Below, one piece after another: positions 35,497-42,885 of a stretch of DNA of 64,000 nt. Where the stretch lies: contig NZ_CALPBZ010000001.1 of assembly GCF_943181415.1 (NCBI RefSeq), forward strand, positions 1 to 64,000, read 5' to 3'. The stretch comes from Microbacterium sp. Marseille-Q6648 (lineage in GTDB: Bacteria; Actinomycetota; Actinomycetes; Actinomycetales; Microbacteriaceae). The notes below the pieces were generated by a model. It was not told the DNA's origin and did no database searches. It was given only the letters and a program-made list of their open reading frames with translations. The position numbers and the translations under genes are program-made. How positions within the stretch are numbered: the stretch's first letter is position 1; each line of letters starts with the position of its first letter.

Positions 35497-36690
35497 TCAG
35501 CCGTTCTGGCGCGGGTCCGGGTGTGAGACCACACGCGGCGTCTCCCGGGGGCGCCGGGATCCCGTGGGGTCCTCGCGGCGCCCCTCGCGCGAGGCCAGGG
35601 TGGGGTCGCGGAACAGCCAGCCCGGCCGCGGCTCGATGAGGGGGCGCAGGATCCGACGCACGGGCTTGGTGGCCAGGCCCAGGGCGATGCCGACCGACAG
35701 CACGATGACGATCGGAAGCCAGATCCAGGTCGGATCCAGTCCGCGGAGCACCCCCGACTCGCGGAACGGGTAGAGCACGAAGGAATGGAGCAGGTAGACG
35801 TACATCGTGTACTGGCCGAAGTGCGTCCACCAGTGTCCGTCACGGGGGATGAGGGCGAAGAACGCGACGCTCAGGAGGAGTGCGATGGCCATCAGAGCGA
35901 GCCGCACACCCCCGGCCCACCACTGCGTGCCGCCGATCGCCGCGTAGCTCTCGTCGTAGAACAGCCAGTCGCGCAGACTCATCTCGCGCCAGAAGTCCAC
36001 GAAGTACCATGCGGCCCAGCCGGCGACGGCGAAGATCGCCAGCGACGCCAGCGGCACCCACCACGCGCGTCGGCGCAGCAGGTCGAAGCGGTCGACGATC
36101 CGGCGCTCGTTGAGCCACCATCCGAGGGCGAAGAACGGCAGCAGGCCGAGGGTCCGCGAGAGGGAGAAGGTGGAGTCGATGTTGGGCAGGTAGCCCGCGC
36201 CGATCGAGATGACGAGGGTCCACGCGAGCGGCCAGCGCAGCAGCGCCAGATAGGGCAGGACCAGTCGGAAGATGCCCAGCGCGAGCAGGAACCACAGCGT
36301 CCAGGATGGCCGTGTCAGATTGGGATCGGCCTGGCCCTCGACGAGGAGCTTGGTCAGGAACCACAGCCCCTCGAAGATCACGTAGGGCACGAGGATGTCG
36401 GTGACGACGCGGGCCATCTGCCGACGGCTCGGCGGGTCGGACTTCGAGAAGTACCCCGAGATCAAGGCGAACGCGGGCATGTGGAAGGCGTACACGAGCA
36501 GATACAGCCCGAGGGCGACGTCGCTGTCGTAGGTGAGTCGCTGGATGGCGTGGCCCAGGACGACCAGGACGATGCAGGCGAACCGCGCGTTGTCCCAGAA
36601 CGGCAGGCGCTTCTTCGGCCGAGCGGTGCGGATGCCTCCGGTCGGCGGCGAAGCGGGCGAGGGAGTCGTCGAGGGCTCTTTCATGGGCAT
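35497..36690 (-). CDS. Acyltransferase-3 family membrane protein
   Basis: About 397 residues with ten membrane helices. The start RLPFWDNARFACIVLVVLGHAIQRL is the acyltransferase-3 signature with the catalytic His in GHA, and LISGYFSK matches the second conserved loop. These enzymes O-acetylate or acylate sugars and lipids at the cell surface. The C-terminal ~45 residues are polar and disordered. Start choice: ATG at 36690 or 36684; the -10 TAGTGT (36700-36695) overlaps an in-frame GTG at 36696, which excludes that codon. Confidence 0.9.
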   Translation of the reverse strand: MPMKEPSTTPSPASPPTGGIRTARPKKRLPFWDNARFACIVLVVLGHAIQRLTYDSDVALGLYLLVYAFHMPAFALISGYFSKSDPPSRRQMARVVTDILVPYVIFEGLWFLTKLLVEGQADPNLTRPSWTLWFLLALGIFRLVLPYLALLRWPLAWTLVISIGAGYLPNIDSTFSLSRTLGLLPFFALGWWLNERRIVDRFDLLRRRAWWVPLASLAIFAVAGWAAWYFVDFWREMSLRDWLFYDESYAAIGGTQWWAGGVRLALMAIALLLSVAFFALIPRDGHWWTHFGQYTMYVYLLHSFVLYPFRESGVLRGLDPTWIWLPIVIVLSVGIALGLATKPVRRILRPLIEPRPGWLFRDPTLASREGRREDPTGSRRPRETPRVVSHPDPRQNG

Positions 36691-36747
36691 CGCCACACTA
36701 GCGTCCAGATGTCGGGAATAGTGTGGGCGCGCAGGCGTTCAACCAGA

Positions 36748-36765
36748 TACATTCATTTGCATGGA
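36748..36765 (+). promoter_or_regulatory. Operator-like box before the flavin monooxygenase gene
   Basis: TACATTCATTTGCATGGA shares 14 of 18 positions with the box at 31909-31926 before the YceI gene. Both are AT-rich islands in a GC-rich genome and contain an imperfect inverted repeat around ATTCAT. Confidence 0.5.
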
Positions 36766-36792
36766 TCTGAGATTCGGAAGCGGAGAGCGATC

Positions 36793-38034
36793 GTGAGCGA
36801 CACCACCACCTGGCCCGGGATGCAGTTCGGCATCTTCACGGTGAGCGACATCACCCAGGACCCGACCACGGGCCGCACGCTCAGCGAGGCTGAGAAGATC
36901 CGCGACACGATCACGATCGCCCGTCACGCCGAAGACGTGGGCCTGGACGTCTTCGCTCTCGGAGAGCACCACAACCCGCCGTTCTGGTCGTCCTCACCCA
37001 CGACGACCCTGGCGTACATCGCCGCCCAGACCGAGCGACTGGTCCTCTCGACGGCCACGACCCTCATCACCACGAACGACCCGGTGAAGATCGCCGAGGA
37101 CTTCGCCATGCTCCAGCACGTCTCGGGCGGTCGCGTCGACCTGATGCTCGGCCGGGGGAACACCGGGCCGGTGTACCCCTGGTTCGGCAAGGACGTCCGA
37201 CAGGGACTGCCGCTGGCGATCGAGAACTACAATCTGCTCCACCGGCTGTGGCGCGAGGACGTCGTCGACTGGGAGGGCCAGTTCCGCACGCCCCTGCAGG
37301 GCTTCACCTCGACGCCGAGGCCGCTCGACGGCGTGGCTCCGTTCGTGTGGCACGGATCGATCCGCACACCCGAGATCGCCGAGCAGGCCGCATATTACGG
37401 CGACGGATTCTTCGCCAACAACATCTTCTGGCCGAAGGAGCACTACCAGCGCCTCATCACCCTGTACCGGCAGCGGTACGCGCACTACGGGCACGGCTCC
37501 CCGGAGCAGGCGATCGTGGGGCTGGGCGGTCAGGTGTTCATGCGCGCCGACTCCCAGCAGGCGGTGCGGGAGTTCCGCCCGTACTTCGACAACGCCCCCG
37601 TATACGGCCACGGCCCGAGTCTCGAGGACTTCAGCGAGATGACCCCGCTCACCGTGGGCTCGCCGCAGCAGGTGATCGACCGCTACGCGGGCATGCGCGA
37701 GCACTACGGCGACTACCAGCGGCAGCTGTTCCTCATCGACCATGCGGGTCTTCCCCTGAAGACCGTCCTCGAGCAGTTGGACATCCTCGGTGGCGAGGTC
37801 GTCCCCGCGCTCCGTCGCGAGCTCGCCCAGGGCCGCCCGGCCGAGGTGCCGGATGCTCCGACCCACGCGGGCCTCGTGCGCGCCGCCTACGGTGACGATG
37901 TGCCACGGCAGGCCGTCCCCGGCGCCAACCGGGGCGACAACCTCACCGCGGGGTCGCCGTACCAGGACGCCCGACCCGCTGCCGGCGCCGCCTTCGGCGT
38001 GAGCGCGCAGACCACGACGGGAGCGGGACGATGA
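36793..38034 (+). CDS. FMN-dependent luciferase-like monooxygenase (CE1758 type)
   Basis: The 413-residue protein is a bacterial-luciferase-fold flavin monooxygenase. Typical segments: MQFGIFTVSDI, DVFALGEHHNPPFWSSSPTTTLAYIAAQT, VKIAEDFAMLQHVSGGRVDLMLGRGN and FVWHGSIRTPEIAEQAAYYGDGFFANN. It is immediately followed (ATGA) by an FMN reductase, the arrangement known as the CE1758/CE1759 'LLM duo' of actinobacteria, in which the reductase should supply reduced FMN. The GTG start follows GGAGAG. The substrate is unknown. Confidence 0.92.
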   Translation: MSDTTTWPGMQFGIFTVSDITQDPTTGRTLSEAEKIRDTITIARHAEDVGLDVFALGEHHNPPFWSSSPTTTLAYIAAQTERLVLSTATTLITTNDPVKIAEDFAMLQHVSGGRVDLMLGRGNTGPVYPWFGKDVRQGLPLAIENYNLLHRLWREDVVDWEGQFRTPLQGFTSTPRPLDGVAPFVWHGSIRTPEIAEQAAYYGDGFFANNIFWPKEHYQRLITLYRQRYAHYGHGSPEQAIVGLGGQVFMRADSQQAVREFRPYFDNAPVYGHGPSLEDFSEMTPLTVGSPQQVIDRYAGMREHYGDYQRQLFLIDHAGLPLKTVLEQLDILGGEVVPALRRELAQGRPAEVPDAPTHAGLVRAAYGDDVPRQAVPGANRGDNLTAGSPYQDARPAAGAAFGVSAQTTTGAGR

Positions 38035-38678
38035 CCGCCCGCCGGATCGCCGTTGTCTCGGCGGGACTGTCGAATCCCTCCTCGACGCGGATGCTCGCCG
38101 ATCGCATGGCCGCGGCCACCGTGGCAGCCCTCGCGGACAGCGGCGAAGAGCAGGTGGACGTCGACGTGTTCGAGCTGCGTGACCTCGCCCACGACATCAC
38201 GAACAATCTGCTCACCGGGTTCGCGCCGCCGGCACTGGAGTCGATGATCAACGCGGTCGTATCGGCCGACGCGGTCATCGCGGTCACCCCGATCTTCTCG
38301 ACGAGCTACTCCGGTCTGTTCAAGTCGTTCATCGACGTGGTCGACCCGGATGCGCTCACGGGCACGCCGGTGCTGATCGGCGCCAATGCGGGGACGGCGA
38401 GGCATTCGCTGGCGATCGACTACGCGATCCGTCCGCTGTTCACCTATCTGCACGCCGAACCGGTGTCGACCGGGGTCTTCGCGGCCTCGAGCGACTGGGG
38501 CGGCTCGGCCGACAAGGTCTCGCCGCTGGCGGAGCGCATCGAGCGGGGGGCGCGGGAGCTCGCTGCGGCGGTCACCCGGCGCGCCCCGGCTCGCATCGAG
38601 GACCCGTTCGATCCGGCGACCTATCTGGGCGAAGGGCGCTCCTTCGGACATCTGCTGGGAGGCCTCGCCGGCGAGTGA
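38031..38678 (+). CDS. FMN reductase partner (CE1759 type)
   Basis: The 215-residue flavodoxin-like NAD(P)H:FMN reductase has VVSAGLSNPSSTRMLADRM at the FMN phosphate loop and AVTPIFSTSYSGLFKSFIDVVD, the NADPH_dep_red signature. Coupled by ATGA to the monooxygenase gene, it should provide FMNH2. The stop codon lies in the first unit of a 13-bp tandem repeat, so the C-terminus may vary between strains. Confidence 0.92.
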   Translation: MTARRIAVVSAGLSNPSSTRMLADRMAAATVAALADSGEEQVDVDVFELRDLAHDITNNLLTGFAPPALESMINAVVSADAVIAVTPIFSTSYSGLFKSFIDVVDPDALTGTPVLIGANAGTARHSLAIDYAIRPLFTYLHAEPVSTGVFAASSDWGGSADKVSPLAERIERGARELAAAVTRRAPARIEDPFDPATYLGEGRSFGHLLGGLAGE

Positions 38679-38723
38679 ACGCCCCGAGTGAACGCCCCGA
38701 GTGAACGCCCCGAGTGAACGCAG
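38672..38723. repeat. 13-bp tandem repeat, about four copies
   Basis: The unit CGAGTGAACGCCC is repeated at 38672, 38685 and 38698, with a fourth copy diverging in its last two bases (38711-38723). It overlaps the stop codon of the FMN reductase gene. The 38679-38761 gap contains nothing else recognisable. Confidence 0.9.
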
Positions 38724-38761
38724 AAGTGTGATCGCCGCAGAGCGAGAGCGCGCGGCAGTCC

Positions 38762-39589
38762 TCAACCCAAGATGATCTCCTCGGCCGCCGTCAGGCTCCG
38801 CCAGTCCCCGTCCGGTGCGCGCGCGCCGGGCGGGGCGAGCACGTCGGCGTCGATGAGCGGTCCGAGGTCGACGGCCGCCGCCTCGGCGATGTCCGCCAGG
38901 GGCGCCTGGAAGGTGCGGAAGGCCCCCACGCCGTCGATGCCGAGGATCCCCTGCCGGATGTCCAGCAGGTCGGTCTGATCCAGCACGAAGCCGGTGGCCG
39001 CCAGCCCCGCGTCGGAGGACCAGGCCGCGATCTTGAGGAAGTGGCGGGGGATGCGGATGCCGCGATACAGCGGATCGTCCGAAGCGAGGATCGGCGCGGT
39101 GAACACCGACAACCGCGCGTCCCGCGATTCGGCGTGCGCGAGGATGTGGTCCTCCAGCCCCAGCCAGAGGTCCTTCGACTGGTTGAAGGCCGCCGCCTGC
39201 GGCGCCGCGTTGGTGTAGAAGAACGTCGCCTCGGTCGCGCGGCGCGCCTGCGCCTCGTCGCCCCACCCGGGGTCGCGGCGACGCACCAGATGTCCGCGGT
39301 CGAGGTCGTTGCGCGCGTACAGGTCGGGGCCGGCCTGGTCCTCGTCGGCGACGCGGGGATCCAGTCGCCACGTGCCGGTGCGGGGGATGTCCTGCAAGGT
39401 CTCGCCGTCGATGTTGACCCCGGTCATGCGCGCCAGGCGGCGCTCGGGATCCAGGAGGACCGAGAAACGGGGGTAGATCAGGTCCACCACGGTGGCCAGG
39501 GGATCGACCGGGCGCGGGAAGGGCACCTCGGGCCCGAGGAACCCGCTTTGATAGCCGTCGTCGGCGAATGCATCCGTCACGGGAGCCAT
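38762..39589 (-). CDS. DNA/RNA non-specific endonuclease (NUC1 family)
   Basis: The 275-residue protein has the betabeta-alpha-Me nuclease signature DRGHLVRRRD (catalytic His near residue 100) and the metal-binding Asn in FNQSKDLWLGLEDH. LARMTGVNIDGET and SVFTAPIL also match the family. There is no signal peptide or membrane segment, although most relatives are secreted. No immunity gene is evident beside it. GAAAGG directly abuts the ATG, so a GTG three codons in (39580) may be the real start. Confidence 0.88.
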   Translation of the reverse strand: MAPVTDAFADDGYQSGFLGPEVPFPRPVDPLATVVDLIYPRFSVLLDPERRLARMTGVNIDGETLQDIPRTGTWRLDPRVADEDQAGPDLYARNDLDRGHLVRRRDPGWGDEAQARRATEATFFYTNAAPQAAAFNQSKDLWLGLEDHILAHAESRDARLSVFTAPILASDDPLYRGIRIPRHFLKIAAWSSDAGLAATGFVLDQTDLLDIRQGILGIDGVGAFRTFQAPLADIAEAAAVDLGPLIDADVLAPPGARAPDGDWRSLTAAEEIILG

Positions 39590-39602
39590 CCTTTCGTGTC
39601 GG

Positions 39603-40196
39603 TCAGGGGCGCGGTCGGGTGACGCGCGCGAGGACGAGATCGAGCACGATGCCCAGGCCGATGGCGACGACGACCGATACCGCCACGGCCACCAGCGGCC
39701 CGCCGGGGACGAAGCGGGCGACTGCGGCCCCGACCAGGCTCTGGTACAGCGCCCAGGCGATGGCCGCGAGGGCTGCGATGCCCAGGTGACGAGGGGCGGG
39801 CATGCGCGTGGCGCCCGCGGTGAGGTTCACCGCGAGCCGCGCGAACGGGATGAAGCGGGCGGTGAACAGAACCGTCGCGAGGCGTCGATCCATCCGGTCG
39901 CGCGCCCACCCGAAGGCGCGCTGGGTCCGTCGTGCGCGCATCCATCGCCACCTGTGCAGCCCGACGGTGCGCCCCAGCAGGTAGCAGCCCGCATCGCCGA
40001 CGAAGGCCGCGCCGGCCGCCACCGCCACCACCGCGGTCAGGGGAGGGCTCCCCACGGTTACCGCGAGCGCTCCGAACGCGGTAACGGCGGCTTCGCCGGG
40101 CACCACGACGAGGAAGGCGTCGCCGACCACCAGCGCGAACAGGAACGGCAGCGCCCACGGAGCCGCAGCGAGGTCGGCCAGCGCATCGTCGATCAC
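39603..40196 (-). CDS. DedA family membrane protein
   Basis: The 197-residue protein has four to five membrane segments and the DedA features VPGEAAVTAFGAL, GAAFVGDAGCYLLGRTVGL and FTARFIPFARLAVNLTAGATRMP (the R-F-x-P-x-x-R type motif). DedA/VTT proteins recycle undecaprenyl phosphate or other lipids across the membrane. It ends in a basic tail. The GTG start is chosen as the first in-frame codon; TACCCA lies 6 nt upstream. Confidence 0.9.
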   Translation of the reverse strand: MIDDALADLAAAPWALPFLFALVVGDAFLVVVPGEAAVTAFGALAVTVGSPPLTAVVAVAAGAAFVGDAGCYLLGRTVGLHRWRWMRARRTQRAFGWARDRMDRRLATVLFTARFIPFARLAVNLTAGATRMPAPRHLGIAALAAIAWALYQSLVGAAVARFVPGGPLVAVAVSVVVAIGLGIVLDLVLARVTRPRP

Positions 40197-40335
40197 CGAT
40201 CCTGGGTACCAGGGCCGTGTGAACGGCGACGAAACGGCACCCGAAGGGTGTCGCGGCGCGGTGCATCGGATGAACTCTCGGCGAAAGGCGCTCCGCCGGG
40301 TCCCGTGGGCTCGGCCGACGCTCCACGCTGGAATC

Positions 40336-42306
40336 GTGAGAGTCGCGATCCTGGCAGAGTCCTTCCTCCCTCACATGAACGGCGTGACGGGGTCCGTGCT
40401 GCAGATCCTGCGCCATCTGGCCGCGGCCGGTCACGAGACGCTCGTCATCGCGCCCCGCGCCGGAGAGGTGGACGCCGATCTCCACGGCGCGCGTACCGCG
40501 CTGCTGCGGTCGGTCCCACTCCCCACCTACCCGCAGGTGCGCGTCGTCTTCGCGCGCGCAGCCCACCTCGGCGGCATCCTGCGCGCCTTCGCGCCGGACG
40601 TCGTCCACCTCGCCTCGCCCTTCGTTCTGGGCTGGCAGGGCGCCGTGGCGGCGGACGCCCTGCGCATCCCGGTCGTCGCGGTGTACCAGACCGATGTCGT
40701 CGCGTACGCGCAGAAGTACGGGATGCCGCACGCGACCGCGCTGGTGTCGTCGCACGTCGCGAGGCTTCACCGGCGGGCCACGCTCACCCTCGCCCCGAGC
40801 GGCGCGTCGCTCCGGCAGCTCGGGGACCTCGGCGTGGATCGCCTGCGGCTGTGGGGCAGGGGAGTGGATGCCGATCGCTTCGCCCCGCACCGGAGGAGCA
40901 CGGCATGGCGCCGGCGCATCGCCGGCGATGACGTCGTGGTCATCGGCTACGTCGGGCGTCTGGCGCCCGAGAAGCAGGTCGCCGACCTCGCTGCGCTCCG
41001 CGGGATCCCCGGCGCTCGCCTGGTGGTGGTGGGCGACGGTCCGTCGCGGGCGGAGCTCGAGCAGCAGCTGCCGGACGCCGTGTTCACCGGTCATCTCGCC
41101 GGAGGGGAGCTCGCCCGCGCGCTGGCGAGCTTCGACGTGTTCGTGCACCCCGGAGAGAGCGAGACCTTCGGTCAGACGATCCAGGAGGCGCTCGCCAGCG
41201 GCGTGCCCGTCGTGGCGACGGGCGTCGGCGGCCCGGTGGACCTCGTCCGATCCAGTATCGACGGCTGGCTGTATCGGCCGGGCGATCTCGACGACCTCCG
41301 GGCGCGCGTGGTCGACCTGGTGGGCGACCCCGCCAAGCGCCTCGCGTTCGGGCTCGCCGCGCGTGCGGCCGTCGTCGAACGGTCGTGGGAGCGCACGGTC
41401 GACGCGCTGCTGGGCCACTACCGGCACGCGATCGCCCTGCGCGCCATCGACGACGGACTGCGCTCGCGCAGCGACCGTCGCCCCGACCCGGGAGGGCGTG
41501 CCGTCGAGCCCGCGGCGGACTGGACGCGCTACGTCGCCCTCGGAGACTCGCTCACCGAGGGCCTGTGCGACACTTCGCGCATGATGGACGGTCAGCACCG
41601 CGGGTGGGCCGACCGTCTGGCTCAGCTGCTCGCCCACGCCCAGGACGGCCCCTTCCGCTATGCGAACCTCGCCGTCCGCAGTCGTCGCGTGCAGGACCTC
41701 GTGCACACCCAGGTCCCGGCGGCGCTGCGCCTGGCGCCGGACCTCGTGTCCATCCTCATCGGCGCAAACGATCTGCTGACCCCCCGCCCGGATCCCGCCG
41801 CGCTCGCCGCGGACGTCGAGGTCGCCGTCCGTCAGCTGCATGAGAGCGGATGCGACGTCCTGCTCGTGACCGTCTTCCTGCCCGACCGGCCCGCAGCCCG
41901 CGTGTTCGCGCCGAGGTTCGCCGCGTTCAATGCCCACCTCCGTCGCGTCGCCGAGCGCACCGGAGCGCGTCTGCTCGATCTCGACGCGCATCCCGAGATC
42001 GCCGACCCGGCCCTGTGGGCAGACGACCGTGTGCACCTGCGGTCAGCCGGACACCGTTTCGTGGCCTACCGTGCCGCAGACACCCTGGGCGTTCCCGACG
42101 CGGCGGCGCTGGCACGGCTGGACGCCGCCCTCCATTCCGAAGAGGAGGCTCCGGCCGATCCGCGCAGCTGGCTCGTGCGGGACGTGCTGCCGTGGCTGTG
42201 GCGACGGGTGCGAGGGCGCACCGCGGGTGACGGGCTCACCGCCAAGCATGCCGACTACATCGTCATCGGAGACGACGGGGTCCGATCCGACGTGGCGGCG
42301 GGCTGA
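40336..42306 (+). CDS. GT4 glycosyltransferase fused to an SGNH hydrolase
   Basis: The 656-residue protein has two enzymes. Residues ~1-375 form a GT-B glycosyltransferase like MgtA/PimB mannosyltransferases: RVAILAESFLPHMNGVTGSV, VYQTDVVAYAQKYG, IGYVGRLAPEKQVADL and the donor site HPGESETFGQTIQEALASG. Residues ~395-590 form an SGNH/GDSL hydrolase: block I ALGDSLTEG, block III IGANDLL and block V DRVHLRSAGH. There is no signal peptide. The GTG follows CACGCT at leaderless spacing. Glycolipid or glycan assembly with acyl-ester editing is plausible; substrates are unknown. Confidence 0.9.
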   Translation: MRVAILAESFLPHMNGVTGSVLQILRHLAAAGHETLVIAPRAGEVDADLHGARTALLRSVPLPTYPQVRVVFARAAHLGGILRAFAPDVVHLASPFVLGWQGAVAADALRIPVVAVYQTDVVAYAQKYGMPHATALVSSHVARLHRRATLTLAPSGASLRQLGDLGVDRLRLWGRGVDADRFAPHRRSTAWRRRIAGDDVVVIGYVGRLAPEKQVADLAALRGIPGARLVVVGDGPSRAELEQQLPDAVFTGHLAGGELARALASFDVFVHPGESETFGQTIQEALASGVPVVATGVGGPVDLVRSSIDGWLYRPGDLDDLRARVVDLVGDPAKRLAFGLAARAAVVERSWERTVDALLGHYRHAIALRAIDDGLRSRSDRRPDPGGRAVEPAADWTRYVALGDSLTEGLCDTSRMMDGQHRGWADRLAQLLAHAQDGPFRYANLAVRSRRVQDLVHTQVPAALRLAPDLVSILIGANDLLTPRPDPAALAADVEVAVRQLHESGCDVLLVTVFLPDRPAARVFAPRFAAFNAHLRRVAERTGARLLDLDAHPEIADPALWADDRVHLRSAGHRFVAYRAADTLGVPDAAALARLDAALHSEEEAPADPRSWLVRDVLPWLWRRVRGRTAGDGLTAKHADYIVIGDDGVRSDVAAG

Positions 42307-42371
42307 TCCGCTCCGGGTCCCATCCGTTCCCCCGCAGCGCGGCGACGCGGTACTCAGCCGCTGAGGGTGAG

Positions 42372-42407
42372 CGAGCGGGGCGCCCGGATCACCGGTCGCC
42401 CCGCTCG
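42372..42407. terminator. Bidirectional terminator after the GT-SGNH gene
   Basis: CGAGCGGGGCG pairs with CGCCCCGCTCG over 11 bp, with an inner CGG/CCG pairing in the loop. It lies between convergent genes. Confidence 0.75.
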
Positions 42408-42415
42408 TCGTCGGC

Positions 42416-42598
42416 TCAGCCGCTCTTGCGTCGGAACTCCCGCTTGGTCACCGCGCCGTGGGTGCCGTGGACGGCGGAATCCCCGTCCAGGTGCGCCTCG
42501 CCATCGCGGTGCTGCGCGTTCTTCTTCTCGAGCGCTTCCTTGAATTTGCGCTTCATCTCATCGGATGCCGCGCCGGACGGCTTCTCGTCGGTGCTCAT
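42416..42598 (-). CDS. DUF5302 family small protein
   Basis: The 60-residue, highly charged protein ([37 protein letters not shown], then KREFRRKSG) matches the actinobacterial DUF5302 family. It is predicted to be helical and then disordered, cytosolic and of unknown function. TAGGGT (42610-42605) lies 6 nt before the ATG, a leaderless start. It is divergent from the pnp leader. Confidence 0.88.
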   Translation of the reverse strand: MSTDEKPSGAASDEMKRKFKEALEKKNAQHRDGEAHLDGDSAVHGTHGAVTKREFRRKSG

Positions 42599-42642
42599 GC
42601 GCCCACCCTAGGCGCACCGGCGGCGTGAACGGTAGGCACTGA

Positions 42643-42648
42643 TAGGAT
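42643..42648 (+). promoter_or_regulatory. -10 element of pnp
   Basis: TAGGAT places the transcript start near 42655, giving an untranslated leader of about 230 nt that contains the Actino-pnp-like RNA. Confidence 0.6.
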
Positions 42649-42695
42649 CGTGAAGGTTGCCCCTGCGGCATCCGCTCAATTACATATGAGCTCAC

Positions 42696-42826
42696 GGAGC
42701 AGGCCGGCAGGAAGCTGGTCCCCTGTGGTGGGTTCCCGATCGTCGATCGGTGATCTTCTACTGGTGGCCAGCGCTGACGAATCCACGCGGCACAGCCGCG
42801 CGTCGAGATCTGCCTGTTCCTGCTCC
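42696..42826 (+). ncRNA. Actino-pnp-like leader RNA
   Basis: GGAGCAGG (42696-42703) pairs with CCTGCTCC (42819-42826), and GGCAG (42706-42710) with CTGCC (42810-42814), making a long basal stem. The interior holds GCTGGTCCCCTGTGGTGGG and CTACTGGTGGCCAGC, which resemble the conserved parts of the Actino-pnp motif found upstream of actinobacterial pnp genes. That motif is thought to be an RNase III target for autocontrol of PNPase. A further hairpin (ACTCGC/GCGAGT) lies just before the ribosome-binding site. Confidence 0.7.
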
Positions 42827-42885
42827 TTCGCATGAACTCGCCCGCCATACGGGCGTGCGAGTCAAAACAAAGAAGGAGAGACCTC

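Noticed and set aside
35785-36792. Upstream extension of the luciferase-like frame
   Set aside because: It overlaps the acyltransferase gene on the other strand; family similarity and GGAGAG support the GTG at 36793.
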